Below are positions 36,076-46,821 of a stretch of 64,000 nt of DNA, piece by piece. Under the pieces are notes generated by a model. That model was not told the DNA's origin and made no database searches. It saw nothing but the letters and a program-made list of their open reading frames with translations. The stretch covers positions 63,973,094 through 64,037,093 of the forward strand of contig CM065684.1 in NCBI GenBank assembly GCA_017654935.2, in the 5' to 3' direction. Source of the DNA: Phymorhynchus buccinoides. Taxonomy: Eukaryota; Mollusca; Gastropoda; Neogastropoda; Raphitomidae. Each line of letters opens with the position of its first letter. Within the stretch, counting starts at the first letter, position 1. Position numbers and translations under genes: made by a program.

Positions 36076-37866
36076 TGTGACGTAAGTGTCCCGCGCGACC
36101 CGCTTTCTTTATTTCTTATCTACACACCCCCCCCCCTTCTCCCCTCCCCCCCCTCTCCTTTTCATTTCTCTGTCCGGCCGCCAAGTTAATTGCCACCCAC
36201 CATCTAAAGAATGCCGATTAAGGGATTGGTCCCTTTCAAGTTCGATTTGTCTCCCCGGTCGGCATGCAACCCCTACCGAGGTTATCTCCCTTCACCCCCC
36301 CCCCCTCTTATCTACCGTCTCATCACGAGATAGTGATATCAACAGTCGGCTCCCTTTGTAAGACACCGCGTCATTACCCATCACAAGAAAGTGACAACCA
36401 CGGTTATCTCCCTTTGAAGACGGTTTTGCCTTTCCAATCACAAGGTTAGGAATGTCCGGCATGTGATAATGCTGTAATCGGCACGTGATTGTTCGGTACA
36501 CTCTGAACATCATCTTGTGACGTGTCGACTGTAATAAACCAATAGCAGGCTTTCATTGTTTGAAAGTGAAGGCTATAATTGGCGTAGTGAGAAAACGTTT
36601 TTCACACAAGACGCTGAAACTGACTAGAGCAACACCTCTCCCAGCCAGAATAGCCCACCTAGTAAGTCTTATTGATGACTGGTGATTGAGACTGGTTGTT
36701 TGTTTGACTCTAGTTTTGATCTAGATCCTATGTTCAATGATGAATAAGGAGTAGATAGATATGTTATAGAAAAGAAGTGGTAAACATTCTATTCTATTTA
36801 TGTGCACTGATTATTTGTGTGTGTGTGTTTTTGACTTGAACACTTTTGGTACCAGAACCGGAGTTTATGCCTACTAACCCTTTTGTCTATTTTTAGTAGG
36901 AAACCTATGGGCCGCAATCTTGCACTTTATGATACCATTCCTTTCCAGGTGTTGGATGGAGAGTGATGATGGATTGATCACCTTTTATGTTTTACTGATC
37001 TCAGTTTGTTAACTGAAATTCAGTTTATTTATTAACTAGTGCTATTGTACAAGGGAAGCCTTCTAGCCGGTTGGGATTCACTAATGCCCTGCCGACTGAA
37101 GCCCCTTGTCTCTAAGCCATAGAGATCTACATCCACCTTCTCCTGTGATTATCAGCAGGGCATCGTGGGCCGGACGATCATCCCGGACTCCACCAAGCAC
37201 CAAGACGGGAAAGACGCCCCGCACCCAGAATCCGTGAGGAGACCACGCCTGAACCGTGCCATCCCGCGAAGCCGTAACCGGAACGACTGGGAGCTACTCT
37301 CACCTGATGAGCAAGCCCAGCCAACCCAGCACTCGCCGATCACCACGGAGGAACCTGACAACAGCTAAGTCCACCGGACTGCGCCAATCATTTGAACTTT
37401 CCTACGGACACTGAAGATAATTAGTAACCCTTCCGGCATGGGGCGAACCTTATAGAAAGACAAAAGTCTTGTGAATCCTTTCGGATTTCATTGTTTTTTA
37501 ATCCATATTTTGTTTTGGCGCCATTGAGCTGCTTTATTATTATTGTTGCATAATCTTATGCAGATTTTGGGAGTAAATAAAATACAAGTGTCAAATAATC
37601 CTGAACCCTTTGGTCAGACTGATGAGAGTGGGAGTCTTGTAATTTCATGTAAAACCCTACTTCTCTCTGTCTGCCATTTAGAGCAATTCAACCACTTGTA
37701 TTTCTTACAACCATACGAGCCAGAACCCGGGCACAAATATAAATTTATTAGATGAAAAGGGGCCGGGAAAGTTGCTCATCTCCCATACCCTAGAGAAGTG
37801 GGCTAAAGGCAAATTTTCTAAAGTCTTCCCTAGGGACTTAGCCTTTTAACCCATTACCTCGTCACA
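36076..37866. mobile_element. LTR-like insertion, 1791 bp, with 5-bp TTATA duplication
   Basis: Begins TGTGACGTAAG and ends CTCGTCACA. It is flanked by TTATA at 36071-36075 and at 37867-37871, and the LINE reading frame continues across the excised site. TG...CA ends inside a short inverted repeat (TGTGACG/CGTCACA) plus a 5-bp target duplication are LTR-retroelement features. Contains CCAAT and 'ggctataattgg' near 36537-36584 and a possible primer-site-like 'tggtaccagaaccggag' near 36849. No gag/pol domains and no obvious second LTR were found, so a solo LTR or a short non-autonomous element. Confidence 0.75.
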
Positions 37867-38826
37867 TTATATAGAAATAAGAAACAAAACAAATAAAGAA
37901 ATAAAAAAGGCAAAGAAAGAACACAAAAAAAACATAGCAAAGGAATGTAAATCGAATCCAAAAAGATTTTGGAAATATGTACGTACAAAGACTAAAGCTA
38001 AAACAGGCATAAGTCTATTAAAAAAAAAGAAGGTGATATTGCATCAACAGACAGTGAAAAGGCAAATACATTTAATGAATACTTTACAAGTGTGTTTACA
38101 AAGGAGAATTTAGATAACTTACCCCCAGTAAACGAAGCTATTTGGTCAGAAGGTAAAACTTTAACTGAAATTTTGGTTACACCAAAAGCTGTTGAAATCA
38201 AATGAAAAGAACTGGATGTAAGCAAGGCCCAGGGACCAGATAACATACCGCCTAGAATATTAAAGGAATTAAGCAAAGAGTTATCTGTACCCCTGTTGAA
38301 ATCAAATGAAAAGAACTGGATGTAAATAAGGCCCAGAGACCAGACAACATACCGCCTAGAATATTAAAAGAATTAAGCAAAGAGTTATCTGTACCCCTAA
38401 GTATTCTTTTTAATAAATCAATGGATAATGAAACTGTCCCTAGTGATTGGAAAGTGGCAAATGTTATTGCTTTACTTAAAAAGGGAACAAAAAGTGATCC
38501 AGGAAATTATCGGCCTGTAAGCTTGACATCTGTTACTAGTAAGGTTTTTGAATCTATAATTCGAGAAGTAATTGTTGATCATATGTTAATTAATAATCTT
38601 TTTACAGGGTGCCAGCATGGTTTTAGAAAGCATAGATCTTGTGTTACACAACTACTGCAAGTGATGGAAGACTTTACAAAACTATTAGACGAAGGTGAAA
38701 ATATTGATGTAATTTACTTGGATTTCAAAAAAGCATTTGATACTGTACCACATAAAAGATTAATTATTAAATTACAATATTACGGAATAACAGGTAAAGT
38801 TTTAGCATGGATTGAAGATTTTTTAA

Positions 38827-39064
38827 CCCTTTCACCGCCAACGTCACATTTTAGCACCACAATGGCTTAACACCCATGTCACTAATAGGCATCACATCAG
38901 GGCCTGTTATACAAAGACCCTATTCTCTTAACTTTGGGAGGTAAGGATAGGCCTAATGTTATATATGTCACAGAGGTATTAGCTATATTGCAGACATTCT
39001 TTTTACTCTACCCAGTTATGTTTAATGGTATTTTGGGGCTGACAAATGGCTGGCGGCGAAAGGG
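38827..39064. mobile_element. piggyBac-like MITE, 238 bp, TTAA duplication
   Basis: Ends CCCTTTCACCGCC and GGCGGCGAAAGGG are inverted repeats, flanked by TTAA at 38823-38826 and 39065-39068. Excision leaving one TTAA restores the host LINE frame ('WIEDFLKERQQTV'). TTAA duplication with CCCTTT ends is characteristic of piggyBac-type elements. No coding. Confidence 0.9.
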
Positions 39065-40129
39065 TTAAAAGAAAGACAACAAACTGTAAGGGTGGGAAAT
39101 GCATACTCTCAAAAAACAAATGTGTTAAGTGGAATACCTCAAGGGAGCATTCTTGGCCCAGTTCTCTTTACAATTTTTATAATTAAATGACTTACCTGAA
39201 GAAATAAAAAGCTATTGTAACATTTTTGCAGATGATACGAAAATGCATAATATAACGAAAAATCATGATGTATTACAAAAAGACTTAGATTCATTGGTTA
39301 GGTGGTCAGAAACATGGAGTCTGTTGTTTTAATGCTTCAAAATGTAAAAGCATGCATTTGGGAATGCAAAGACTACAAAATGCATAACAATGGTGTAGAA
39401 AGCATCATTATGAAATGCTCTGAGGAAAAAGACTTGGGAGTAATATTTGATGATAAACTGATATTTGATGAACACATTCACAGTGCTGTAAGTAAAGCTA
39501 ATCAGAAAATTGGTATAATTAAACGAACGTTTTCTTTCTTGGACAAGGACACTTTTTTATGCTTGTACAAAGGTTTAGTAAGACCTCATTGATAATATGG
39601 AAATTGCATTTGGTATCCAGTTTAAAGAGACAGTCAGCTTTGATAGAAAAAGTACAGAGACGAGCAACTAAGTTAGTACAAGGTCTTCAAAATGTTTCTT
39701 ATTCAGACAGGTTGAAAGAACTAAATTTACCTACATTAAAGGCAAGGAGAATTAGGGGCGACCTAATTCAAACTTATAAAATATGTAATAATGTAGATGA
39801 CCTAAATGTACATGACTTATTCACAATATCAGATTATGACAAAACAAGGAACAGTACTGACAAAATATTTATTCAATATTGCAGGACTAATAATAGAAAA
39901 TTTAATTTTACTAAACAGAGTTGCACCTGTGTGGAATAAATTACCACCTAACATGAAAAGAGCACAAAATAGTAACATTTTTAAAAACCTTCTCGACGAA
40001 TGGAATGACTATAAGGCAGTTATGTATGATTACGATGAATAATATTAACAAAAACTGAGTGTGCGACAGACCGAGACAAATAATTAAACAAAATGAAAGA
40101 TGGGACAGGAAAGCCTTATGTTTTGAGTC

Positions 40130-40320
40130 CCAAAATCCTAATCCTAATCCTAATTCAACATGACATTGACAAACTAATAAACTGGACAGAGAAATGGAAT
40201 TTGTATTTTTATGATAGTAACAAAGTTTTGGAACACTCTTCCTGCACATATTTAATTAAACGAGCACAGAATCTAACACAATTCAAAAACCTCCTCGAGG
40301 ACTGCAATAAGTGACGCCTG
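40130..40320 (+). pseudogene. LINE family A relic with an internal deletion
   Basis: 'DIDKLINWTEKWNLYFYDSN' (region behind the FADD motif) is fused to the extreme C-terminus 'YLIKRAQNLTQFKNLLEDCN', followed by a stop. Several hundred codons between them are missing. Confidence 0.75.
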
Positions 40321-40379
40321 GCTACTCACTAGAAGAAGAACCACCATCAAAAAGGCATAATCAATTTCCACAGGAAAGA

Positions 40380-42625
40380 CAGACTGTACAAGAGGATGAA
40401 GAAGTCGGGTTCAGAGGAACTCCGTCGAGACATTCAAAAGAAACTCCGACGATCCTACTGGGACTTTCTCAACGGCATATTCACTGCAAAAGACAAGAGG
40501 TTTTGGGCCTATATTAAACATCAAAAGGCGTCTAACATTGGTGTGGCCCCTCTCAAAAAAGACGGTCGCTTGACTTCCAAGCCAGTTGAACAGGCCGAGA
40601 TCTTAAATCAGCAGTTCCAGTCAGTTTTTGGCGGTGGAGAAACTTTTAATGATGAAGAGTTTTTGCAAAAGACAGGAATGCCAGACCTTGCCATTCCTTC
40701 AATGGAAGACATAGTGGTCACAACAGGTGAGGTAACAGCGCTCCTCCAAAACCTCAACCCCCATAAAGCTCGTGGTCCAGACAGGATTACACCACGTGTC
40801 CTCAAAGAGATGGCAGTGGAGTTGGCGCCTGCACTGACTGCAATCTTTCAGTCTTCCCTTGCCTCAGGCACTGTTCCAGCCGACTGGAGATCAGCATATG
40901 TCACTCCCATTTTTAAGAAAGGTGAACAATACGACCCAGCCAACTATCGGCCTGTGTCCCTCACCAGTGTCGTATGCAAGCTCCTACTCCTAGAGCACCT
41001 CATCGTAGGAGCAGTCATGAGGCACCTTGAGAAGCACCACATCCTGAATGAGAACCAACATGGATTCAGGAAAGGGAGATCCTGTGAGTCTCAACTCCTG
41101 GAGTTTACAGAGGAACTGACAGCCATTTGGAGAGCAGTAAGCAAACAGATGTCCTCATCATGGACTTTTCGAAAGCGTTTGATACAGTGAACCACAGCTT
41201 GCTGCTTCACAAGATCCAACGCTATGGTGACAGAGGCTCTACACACATGGATCTTCAGCTTTCTCAGGGACCGCCGCCAGGCAGTTCTGGTTGACGGATC
41301 AACGTCTTCATTTGCTGATGTCACGTCAGGTGTTCCCCAGGGGTTAGTGCTAGGACCATGTTTGTTCCTAGCCTATATTAACGACCTGCCAGACCGACTG
41401 ACATCAACGGCAAGACTGTTTGCAGATGACACCGCAGCATATAGGTTGATCTCTGGCATCAAAGACTAAGACCAGCTACAACTTGACCTCCACCGCCTGG
41501 CGGACTGGGAGATGAGCTGGGACATGGAATTTCATCCTGGAAAGTGCCAAGCGATGCAGGTTACCAGGAGTAGGAGTCCCCTACAGAATTCTTACGTCCT
41601 GCACGAGCACACCCTTGAGAACGTAAGGGAAACTAAATATCTCGGCATCACCATCAACAGCGAGATCTCCTGAGACTGCCACGTCAACAACATCAGTGCC
41701 AAGGCCAACAAAACCCTGGGTTTTCTCAGACGGAACTTAAAGATCAGCAGCATTACCACCAAGGAACGAGCTTACAAAGCCTTCGTGCGTCCCTTGCTTG
41801 AGTATGCCTGCTCTGTCTGGGACCCATACACTGAGAACATTGGCAAGTTGGAGGTGGTCCAGCGTAGGGCAGCATGATTTGTGATCAATCAGTACAGGCC
41901 TACATCAAGTGTGAGCACCATGATCGGGAACCTGGGCTGGGAATCACTGGAGAGCAGACGGCAGAGGACCAGGCTCTCCATGCTGCACAAAATCAGCACA
42001 GACGCTGTACACTGCCCAAATCTGCAAGCCAAGCTGGTGACTTTTCCATCTCGGCAAAGGCGTGGACACCACCTGCAGTTCCAGCGAATCCAGTGCCGCA
42101 CTAAGTACAGGTAAAACTCGTTCCACCCAAGGACCATCAGGGAGTGGAACGAGCTGCGGCAGGACTCCATCGCAGCCCCCCCCCCTTCCGCTGTCCTTCT
42201 CCCTTACCCACTCCAATCCCTATTTTTTGTTGTCACACCACCACTGCCAACTGAAATTTGAACACCACCGGAACCCCTCTTTTTCAGTCTTTTTTTTTCA
42301 AAAGGTGCCAGAATGGTCAGCTCATTGACCGTGGGCCCCGTAGTGAGGAGGCTGTGTTGCGTGCAAATCTGTCGCTCGTGCAAATCTGTCGCTCGCTACT
42401 ATGAGTAGTATGAGAGTGTGTATTTGCGACATTCACAAATTTCACTTTTCCCGTACTTGAACCATTTACTAACCCTAACCCTAACCCTATCCCACGGAAA
42501 AAGTGAAATTTGTGGTTCATGCTCAATGTCGCAAAATGCAGACTCTCATAGGTAGCGAGCTACAGATTTGCACGAGCGACAGATTTGCACGTCACAGGCT
42601 GTATCCTCAAGAGTCGAAGAGAAGA
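40380..42625 (+). pseudogene. LINE family D copy, RT to 3' end
   Basis: The 264-codon frame at 40396-41190 holds the RT N-terminal region ('HKARGPDRITPRVLKEMAVE', 'PIFKKGEQYDPANYRPVSLT', 'HGFRKGRSCESQLLEF'). A frameshift near 41150 precedes 'MDFSKAFDTVNHSLLLHKIQ'. Then come 'SGVPQGLVLGPCLFLAYIND', 'LFADDTAAYRL', and after stops 'FLRRNLKISS', 'AFVRPLLEYACSVWDPY', and 'QCRTKYR'. The tail contains palindromic element P1 copy 2 and ends in GAA repeats near 42625. Inactive. Confidence 0.85.
42350..42588. mobile_element. Palindromic element P1 (copy 2) with CCCTAA core
   Basis: Inverse orientation to 12034-12246. It keeps 'cacaaatttcacttttcc' / 'aaaaagtgaaatttgtgg', 'gtatttgcgacatt' / 'aatgtcgcaaaatgcag', and the asymmetric centre 'accatttactaaccctaacc'. 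The outer ends differ from copy 1 ('gtgcaaatctgtcgctcg' with 'cgagcgacagatttgcac'), so ends evolve or were exchanged. Sits inside the family D LINE tail. Confidence 0.85.
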
Positions 42626-42950
42626 AGAAGAAGAAGAAGAACTTTGAAGAAGAACGATGTTATTGTTACTTTACTAACAGAGTTGCTGTTTACTGGAATG
42701 ATCTTGACACTAACATTAAGTTTGCACAAAATATTAATACTTTTAAAAATCTTCTAGACAATCTTCCTAAATTTCAGACATTTTTTTGTGATTTTGATTG
42801 ATTTGATTTTCCCAAAACTTGCTCAGACCAATTGAAAACAAATCATAAGTCATTTGATATTGAGGGGACGATTAATAGGCCGCGAGGCCTAGGCTGATGA
42901 AGCCTGTCCCTACCTAGTACCTACTACCTACCTAGATGGTTCTGTTGGTA
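42626..42950 (+). pseudogene. LINE family A C-terminus and tail
   Basis: 'CYCYFTNRVAVYWNDLD' and 'FAQNINTFKNLLDNLP' match the C-terminus at 39900-40040 and 55930-56040. The tail has 'gccgcgaggcctaggctgatgaagcctg' in two pieces and ends in 'ctacctac' repeats. Confidence 0.8.
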
Positions 42951-43107
42951 CAAAACTTCGCTCAACAGAAACTGAAGATAATAAATACCTGGTGATTTGT
43001 AATGTTTGAGGTGACCACCCTCTGCCATTGCCAAAGTAACTTTAGATTAGGTCTTCATGAAATTAAAAAAATCGTAAAGAACTCGACATTGGCAAAACGC
43101 CAATGGG

Positions 43108-43652
43108 AAAGAGCGTCGATTTACCCAAAAGGACCCAAAAGGAAACTGTAAGAGACCCAAAAGGAAACTTTAAGGGACCCAAAAGTGTGTGTGTGTGTGT
43201 GTGTGTTTGTGTGTGAATGTGTATGTCATTGTGTATATGCGTGTGAGTGAGTGCGTGTCACTGTGTGTGTGTGTGTGTGTGCATATGCATAATTATATAT
43301 TCTCCATTGTATCAATAACTAAGACAAGAGAATCGAATTTGATCTTAAAGCTGTATTAATCGTTCTTCCATTAATAAAGGATATATGACCAATAACAATA
43401 AACGGAGAAATGCAGTCAGTTCTTTTTTTATATAATAAGAAAAATATATATTATATATAATGTAACCATCAAACGAGAAATCCAAACAGTGAATATTTAA
43501 GCATTTCTAATTCCATTACAAAGTAAGAAAACAAGAAAATCTATTATTTCGTCAGTATTTGATACTTCTTGAAAACAGTCTATGACCAAGAAAATGATAA
43601 GTCTTCGGGCTTATATTTCAATAAAAACATGAACAAGAAAAACAATAAAAAC

Positions 43653-43696
<44 letters not shown>

Positions 43697-43790
43697 TACA
43701 CACACTTTTGTGTCCTTTTGTGTCCTTTTGAGTCCTTTTGGATTCCTTTGGGTCCTTTTGGGTAAATCGACGCGCCGATGGGGAATCACT
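43108..43790. mobile_element. Inverted-repeat (foldback-like) element with GT and CA arms
   Basis: Left arm 'gagcgtcgatttacccaaaa' followed by repeated 'ggacccaaaagg' and a GT repeat. Right arm, a CA repeat (43658-43693), repeated 'tgtccttttg' and 'ccttttgggtaaatcgacgc', is its reverse complement. The arms are about 85-130 bp and the loop about 430 bp. No coding. Confidence 0.7.
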
Positions 43791-43915
43791 CTTATTGTAA
43801 ACACGATGACTCTTTCCTCCTCAGAACCAGAAAACTCTTCAAAAGTAGATAACTCTACTGGCACACTACTAACAATTTAACTAAACTTCAACCTCCTCGT
43901 TCAAGCACTTTCAAC

Positions 43916-45090
43916 ATGTCTGTTGTCGTGGTTGGATCTTGCATGACAGATTTAGTGAGGTTCGTATTGTTAAGGGGTTGGATGCAACTCACTGTACTGG
44001 AACATGCTATGGAGAAAGAATAATAATATGTGCTCGTTTTCTATGTCAAAAGTTTCTGTAAATCATCACCACTAGCGCAACTCAGAGTACCGGTAACGCC
44101 TAGTAATGGTAACGCTATGTACTGGTAACGCTGAGTACAGCAAATTTGAAGTGATTCGGTTAAGAAACGGCGGAGTTATGAGGCCCTGTTTCCCGTTGGC
44201 GCTGCTCTGAGAGAGACGCGCTCTGCCTAGTACCGGTAACGCCTAGTAACGGTAACGCCAAGTACTGGTAACGCTAAGTACAGCAAATTTGAAGCGATTT
44301 GGTTAAGAAACGGCAGAGTTATAACTTAATATAAGGCCCCATTTCCCGTTGGTGCTGCTCTGAGAGTGATGCGTTCTCCCTAGTAACGGTAACGCCAAGT
44401 ACTGGTAACGCTGAGTACAGCAAATTTGAAGCGATTTGGTTAAGAAACAGCGGAGTTATAAGGCCCCGTTTCCCGTTGGTGCTGCTCTGAGAGTGACGCG
44501 CTCTCCCGATTCTCTTCAAATTTGCTGCCACGCTTTGCCCCTGCTACAGCAGGTCTGACAGCAAATTTGAAGCGATTCGGTGAAGAAACGGCACTTATTT
44601 GTGAAAAGGTGAAGCGGCGTATATCGCGCGCATTTATCAATCGATTCACTTCCGGTTTGGCACATCGATAGTCACCGTCCCCGGTGATCTACCTTCCAAA
44701 TTCGAAGGCAATCGGTCCAGAAATTCCGGAGATACGGGCGCCGAGAGGCCGGCGGATACGCGTTTTGCGCATTTGCCAAACCGTGCAAATGACACGGCCG
44801 CCTCGGTTGCCGTTGCCATTGCACCGTTAGGGCTCATAGCAAATTTGAAGTGATTCGGTCGAAAAACGGCGGAGTTATAAGGCCCGTTTTGTGTTTCACA
44901 CACACAGCCACACAGACACACAGACTTGGCTTTTAATATAAAGATTTAACTATTTCAGTTTTTTTACAAACTTTTTTTGTCGTCTTATTTAGTCCTTCGG
45001 CTTCGCATCTACTTCTACTTCCATTTTAAGATAACACGTGATAGAGCTGCTGAGTGAGCACTGTCAGCTGGTTAGGCTTTGGACCTGTAC

Positions 45091-45128
<38 letters not shown>

Positions 45129-46821
45129 CTCTCTCTCTCTCTCTCATCTTCTGTTTTTCTTCTTCCTCGCCTGCTTTCTTTCTTTTCCCTATAGCAACCG
45201 CAGTCACTGCTGACTATTAATGTAGAGAATCTCTTCACTGGCTTCCTGTCGGAAGCCGTATCGAATACAAGCTCTCTCTGCTCTGTTACAAATCCCTCAA
45301 TGGTCTGGCTCCTTCTTATCTTGCTGACCTTCTGAACCTTTACACACCTCTTAGACAGAACATTGCGCTCCTCATCTGACACTTCTCTCCTCCAGAACCC
45401 TCGTTACCGCACCAAGACCCTTGGCTCCTTCTCTTTCCAGGCCCCCTCCTCTTGGAATAGACTTCCTTTACCTCTCCGTTCTGCCAACTCCCTTTCTTCA
45501 TTTAAGTCTTCTCTCAAAACTACTCTTTTCAAATCATAGCCTGCTATAATTTCTTTTCAAAGTACTGTACCCCTTCCATCCGCGTGTGTTTGTGTGCATG
45601 CGTGTAGTATGTGCGTGTGTGTTGCGTGTGCATGTGTGTGTGTGCGCATGTGGTGCGTTCGTGTGTGTGTTTGTGTGCGTGTGTCTGTTTAGTGCGTGTG
45701 TGCACGCGCATGTGTATAATATATTTTTGTCATTTCTTTATTTATATTGCTTGCTGGTTTATTCATTTATTATTGTAAGCGCTTAGGGCTTTTTTTAAGA
45801 TTAGGCGCTATAAATGGCTTTTTTTAAGATTAGGCGCTATAAATGCTTTAACTGTTACACTGTTATTATTATTATTATGTCGCTGTATTTGGGAGGATCT
45901 ACGGGAATGTGCAAGACAACAAACTATCAAGAAGAAGGAAGTGGATAGGAGAAAAAGAAGAAATATAGAAAGCTTGGCCCAGACAGCCAGGTCCCGCTAA
46001 TCTGTCCCTAACGTGATGCCATGCCAAGCGAGAGAATGACCCAGCCAGCCAGTTCCCGCTAATCAGGCCCCAACATGATGCCGCATCATTGGGAAAATAA
46101 AATATAGGAAAATGAACTAAAATAAATTAAAATGAACTAAAGAAAATAAAGAAAAAGAGAGAAGGGAGTGTAGTTACTGTGATTTGGAGACCCAGGACAC
46201 AAAAGTGCCCAAGGTCCTCGCCTCAACAGCCTGTTCTGGGAGGTTCCATGCCTTGATGGTACGTGGCAGGAAACTTGCTTGCCTTAGGCAGCCAACTTCA
46301 TCAGGCTGAAGATTCTGCTGCACCCGGGAGGGGTGGGGGAGGGAGGGGGACAGTAGAAGATAAGAAGCTAGAAAGCAGCTCTTTTAGGAGATAAGAGCAA
46401 AGGAAAGGGAAAGTTAACGTAATAACTTGTGTGGCTGTGTACGATTTTCAGATAAAAGTTCCCTGCCTGTCTGGGTGTCTGTTTCTTTTGAGTATCCCGG
46501 CCCCATTTATCTCCCTCTCACATAATACATTTCTGCCCCCCCCCCCCCCACACACACTCACCCCTTCCTTTTTGTCTCTCATGCTCATCAGATGTGTACA
46601 CACTCATGTGCTCTTTCTCTCTCTCTGAGTTTCCTCATTCTCTCTAATTGGAGTAATTAATTAATTCACTGTCTTGTTGTTTATCCAGTTACACTCCCCG
46701 ACAGCCCAAGCCAGGGGAGACCATCCATGGCAGCCGGTTCCTGATGGGTTTTGGGGGCAAGGGAGCTAACCAGTGTGTCATGGCCGCCAAGATGGGAGCC
46801 TCTGCCGCTATGGTCGCCAAG
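43916..46821 (+). CDS. RBKS: Ribokinase, first two coding exons
   Basis: Ribokinase (PfkB family) phosphorylates D-ribose to ribose-5-phosphate. Exon 1 43916-43959 encodes MSVVVVGSCMTDLV plus two bases (AG). Exon 2 46689-46821 begins 'T TAC ACT' and ends 'GTC GCC AAG' before GTAAGT. Joined, the protein runs '..VGSCMTDLVSYTPRQPKPGE' then 'TIHGSRFLMGFGGKGANQCV' and 'MAAKMGASAAMVAK', 59 residues. 'GSCMTDLV' is the ribokinase start strand and 'GFGGKGANQ' the substrate-binding PfkB signature. The better-looking donor at 43954 (GTGAGG) is excluded because it breaks the frame; the used donor is GTTCGT. The rest of the ~300-residue kinase, including the ATP site and catalytic GAGD, was not found. Intron 1 holds a Helitron-like element and LINE fragments. 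Confidence 0.9.
44072..44944 (-). mobile_element. Non-autonomous Helitron-like element, copy 2
   Basis: On minus it starts TCTTTATATTAAAAGCC and ends GCGCTAG with T following, between host A and T. Inside are three tandem segments with 'gcaaatttgaagcgatt' (plus-strand reading) and 'gtaacgccaagtactggtaa'. Lies 112 bp downstream of RBKS exon 1, in intron 1. No coding. Confidence 0.85.
45165..46300 (-). pseudogene. LINE family D 3' end, split by another LINE fragment
   Basis: 45165-45222 and 45880-46300 together match the minus-strand family D tail at 4785-5250: 'cagtcactgctgactatta', 'gtcgctgta', 'ccagccagccagttcccgct', 'ttggagacccaggacacaaa', 'ttccatgccttgatggtacg'. Coding part short and broken. 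Confidence 0.8.
45223..45878 (+). pseudogene. LINE 3' end (I/Nimb-type), nested in the family D tail
   Basis: Encodes 'LHWLPVGSRIEYKLSLLCYK' and 'SLNGLAPSYLADLLNLYTPL', then frameshifted 'SFSFQAPSSWNRLP'-like sequence and 'FKSSLKTTLFK', a hallmark C-terminus of I-clade/Nimb-type LINEs. The tail contains a tandemly doubled 33-bp 'aagattaggcgctataaatg' block and ATT repeats. The uninterrupted family D tail at 4790-4810 reads 'gactattctgtcgctgtaac', which locates the insertion between 'gactatt' and 'tgtcgctg'. Confidence 0.8.

Larger units (their letters stand above)
35721..40060 (+). pseudogene. LINE family A copy, split by an LTR-like insertion and a piggyBac-like MITE
   Basis: Starts in the endonuclease-RT linker ('FDKMREDLSQVDWSVLDSAD'). 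It breaks at 36075, resumes at 37872 ('KECKSNPKRFWKYVRTKTKA', 'FNEYFTSVFTKENL'), continues through RT ('NYRPVSLTSVTSKVFES', 'DVIYLDFKKAFDTVPHKRLI'), is split again at 38827-39064, and finishes with 'GIPQGSILGPVLFTIF', 'FADDT', 'EEKDLGVIFDDKLIFDEHIH' and the C-terminus to about 40042. A 104-bp tandem duplication (38191-38294 / 38295-38398), stops and frameshifts make it dead. Family: CR1/Jockey-group by RT order. Confidence 0.85.

Noticed and set aside
37152..37368. Opposed 67-69-codon frames inside the LTR-like insertion, possible pol end
   Set aside because: No integrase, RNase H or chromodomain pattern; Pro/Arg-rich composition of a GC-rich stretch.
43954..43959. Alternative RBKS exon-1 donor GTGAGG
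   Set aside because: It breaks the frame with exon 2; only GTTCGT at 43960 gives the conserved '..TDLVSYTPR..' join.
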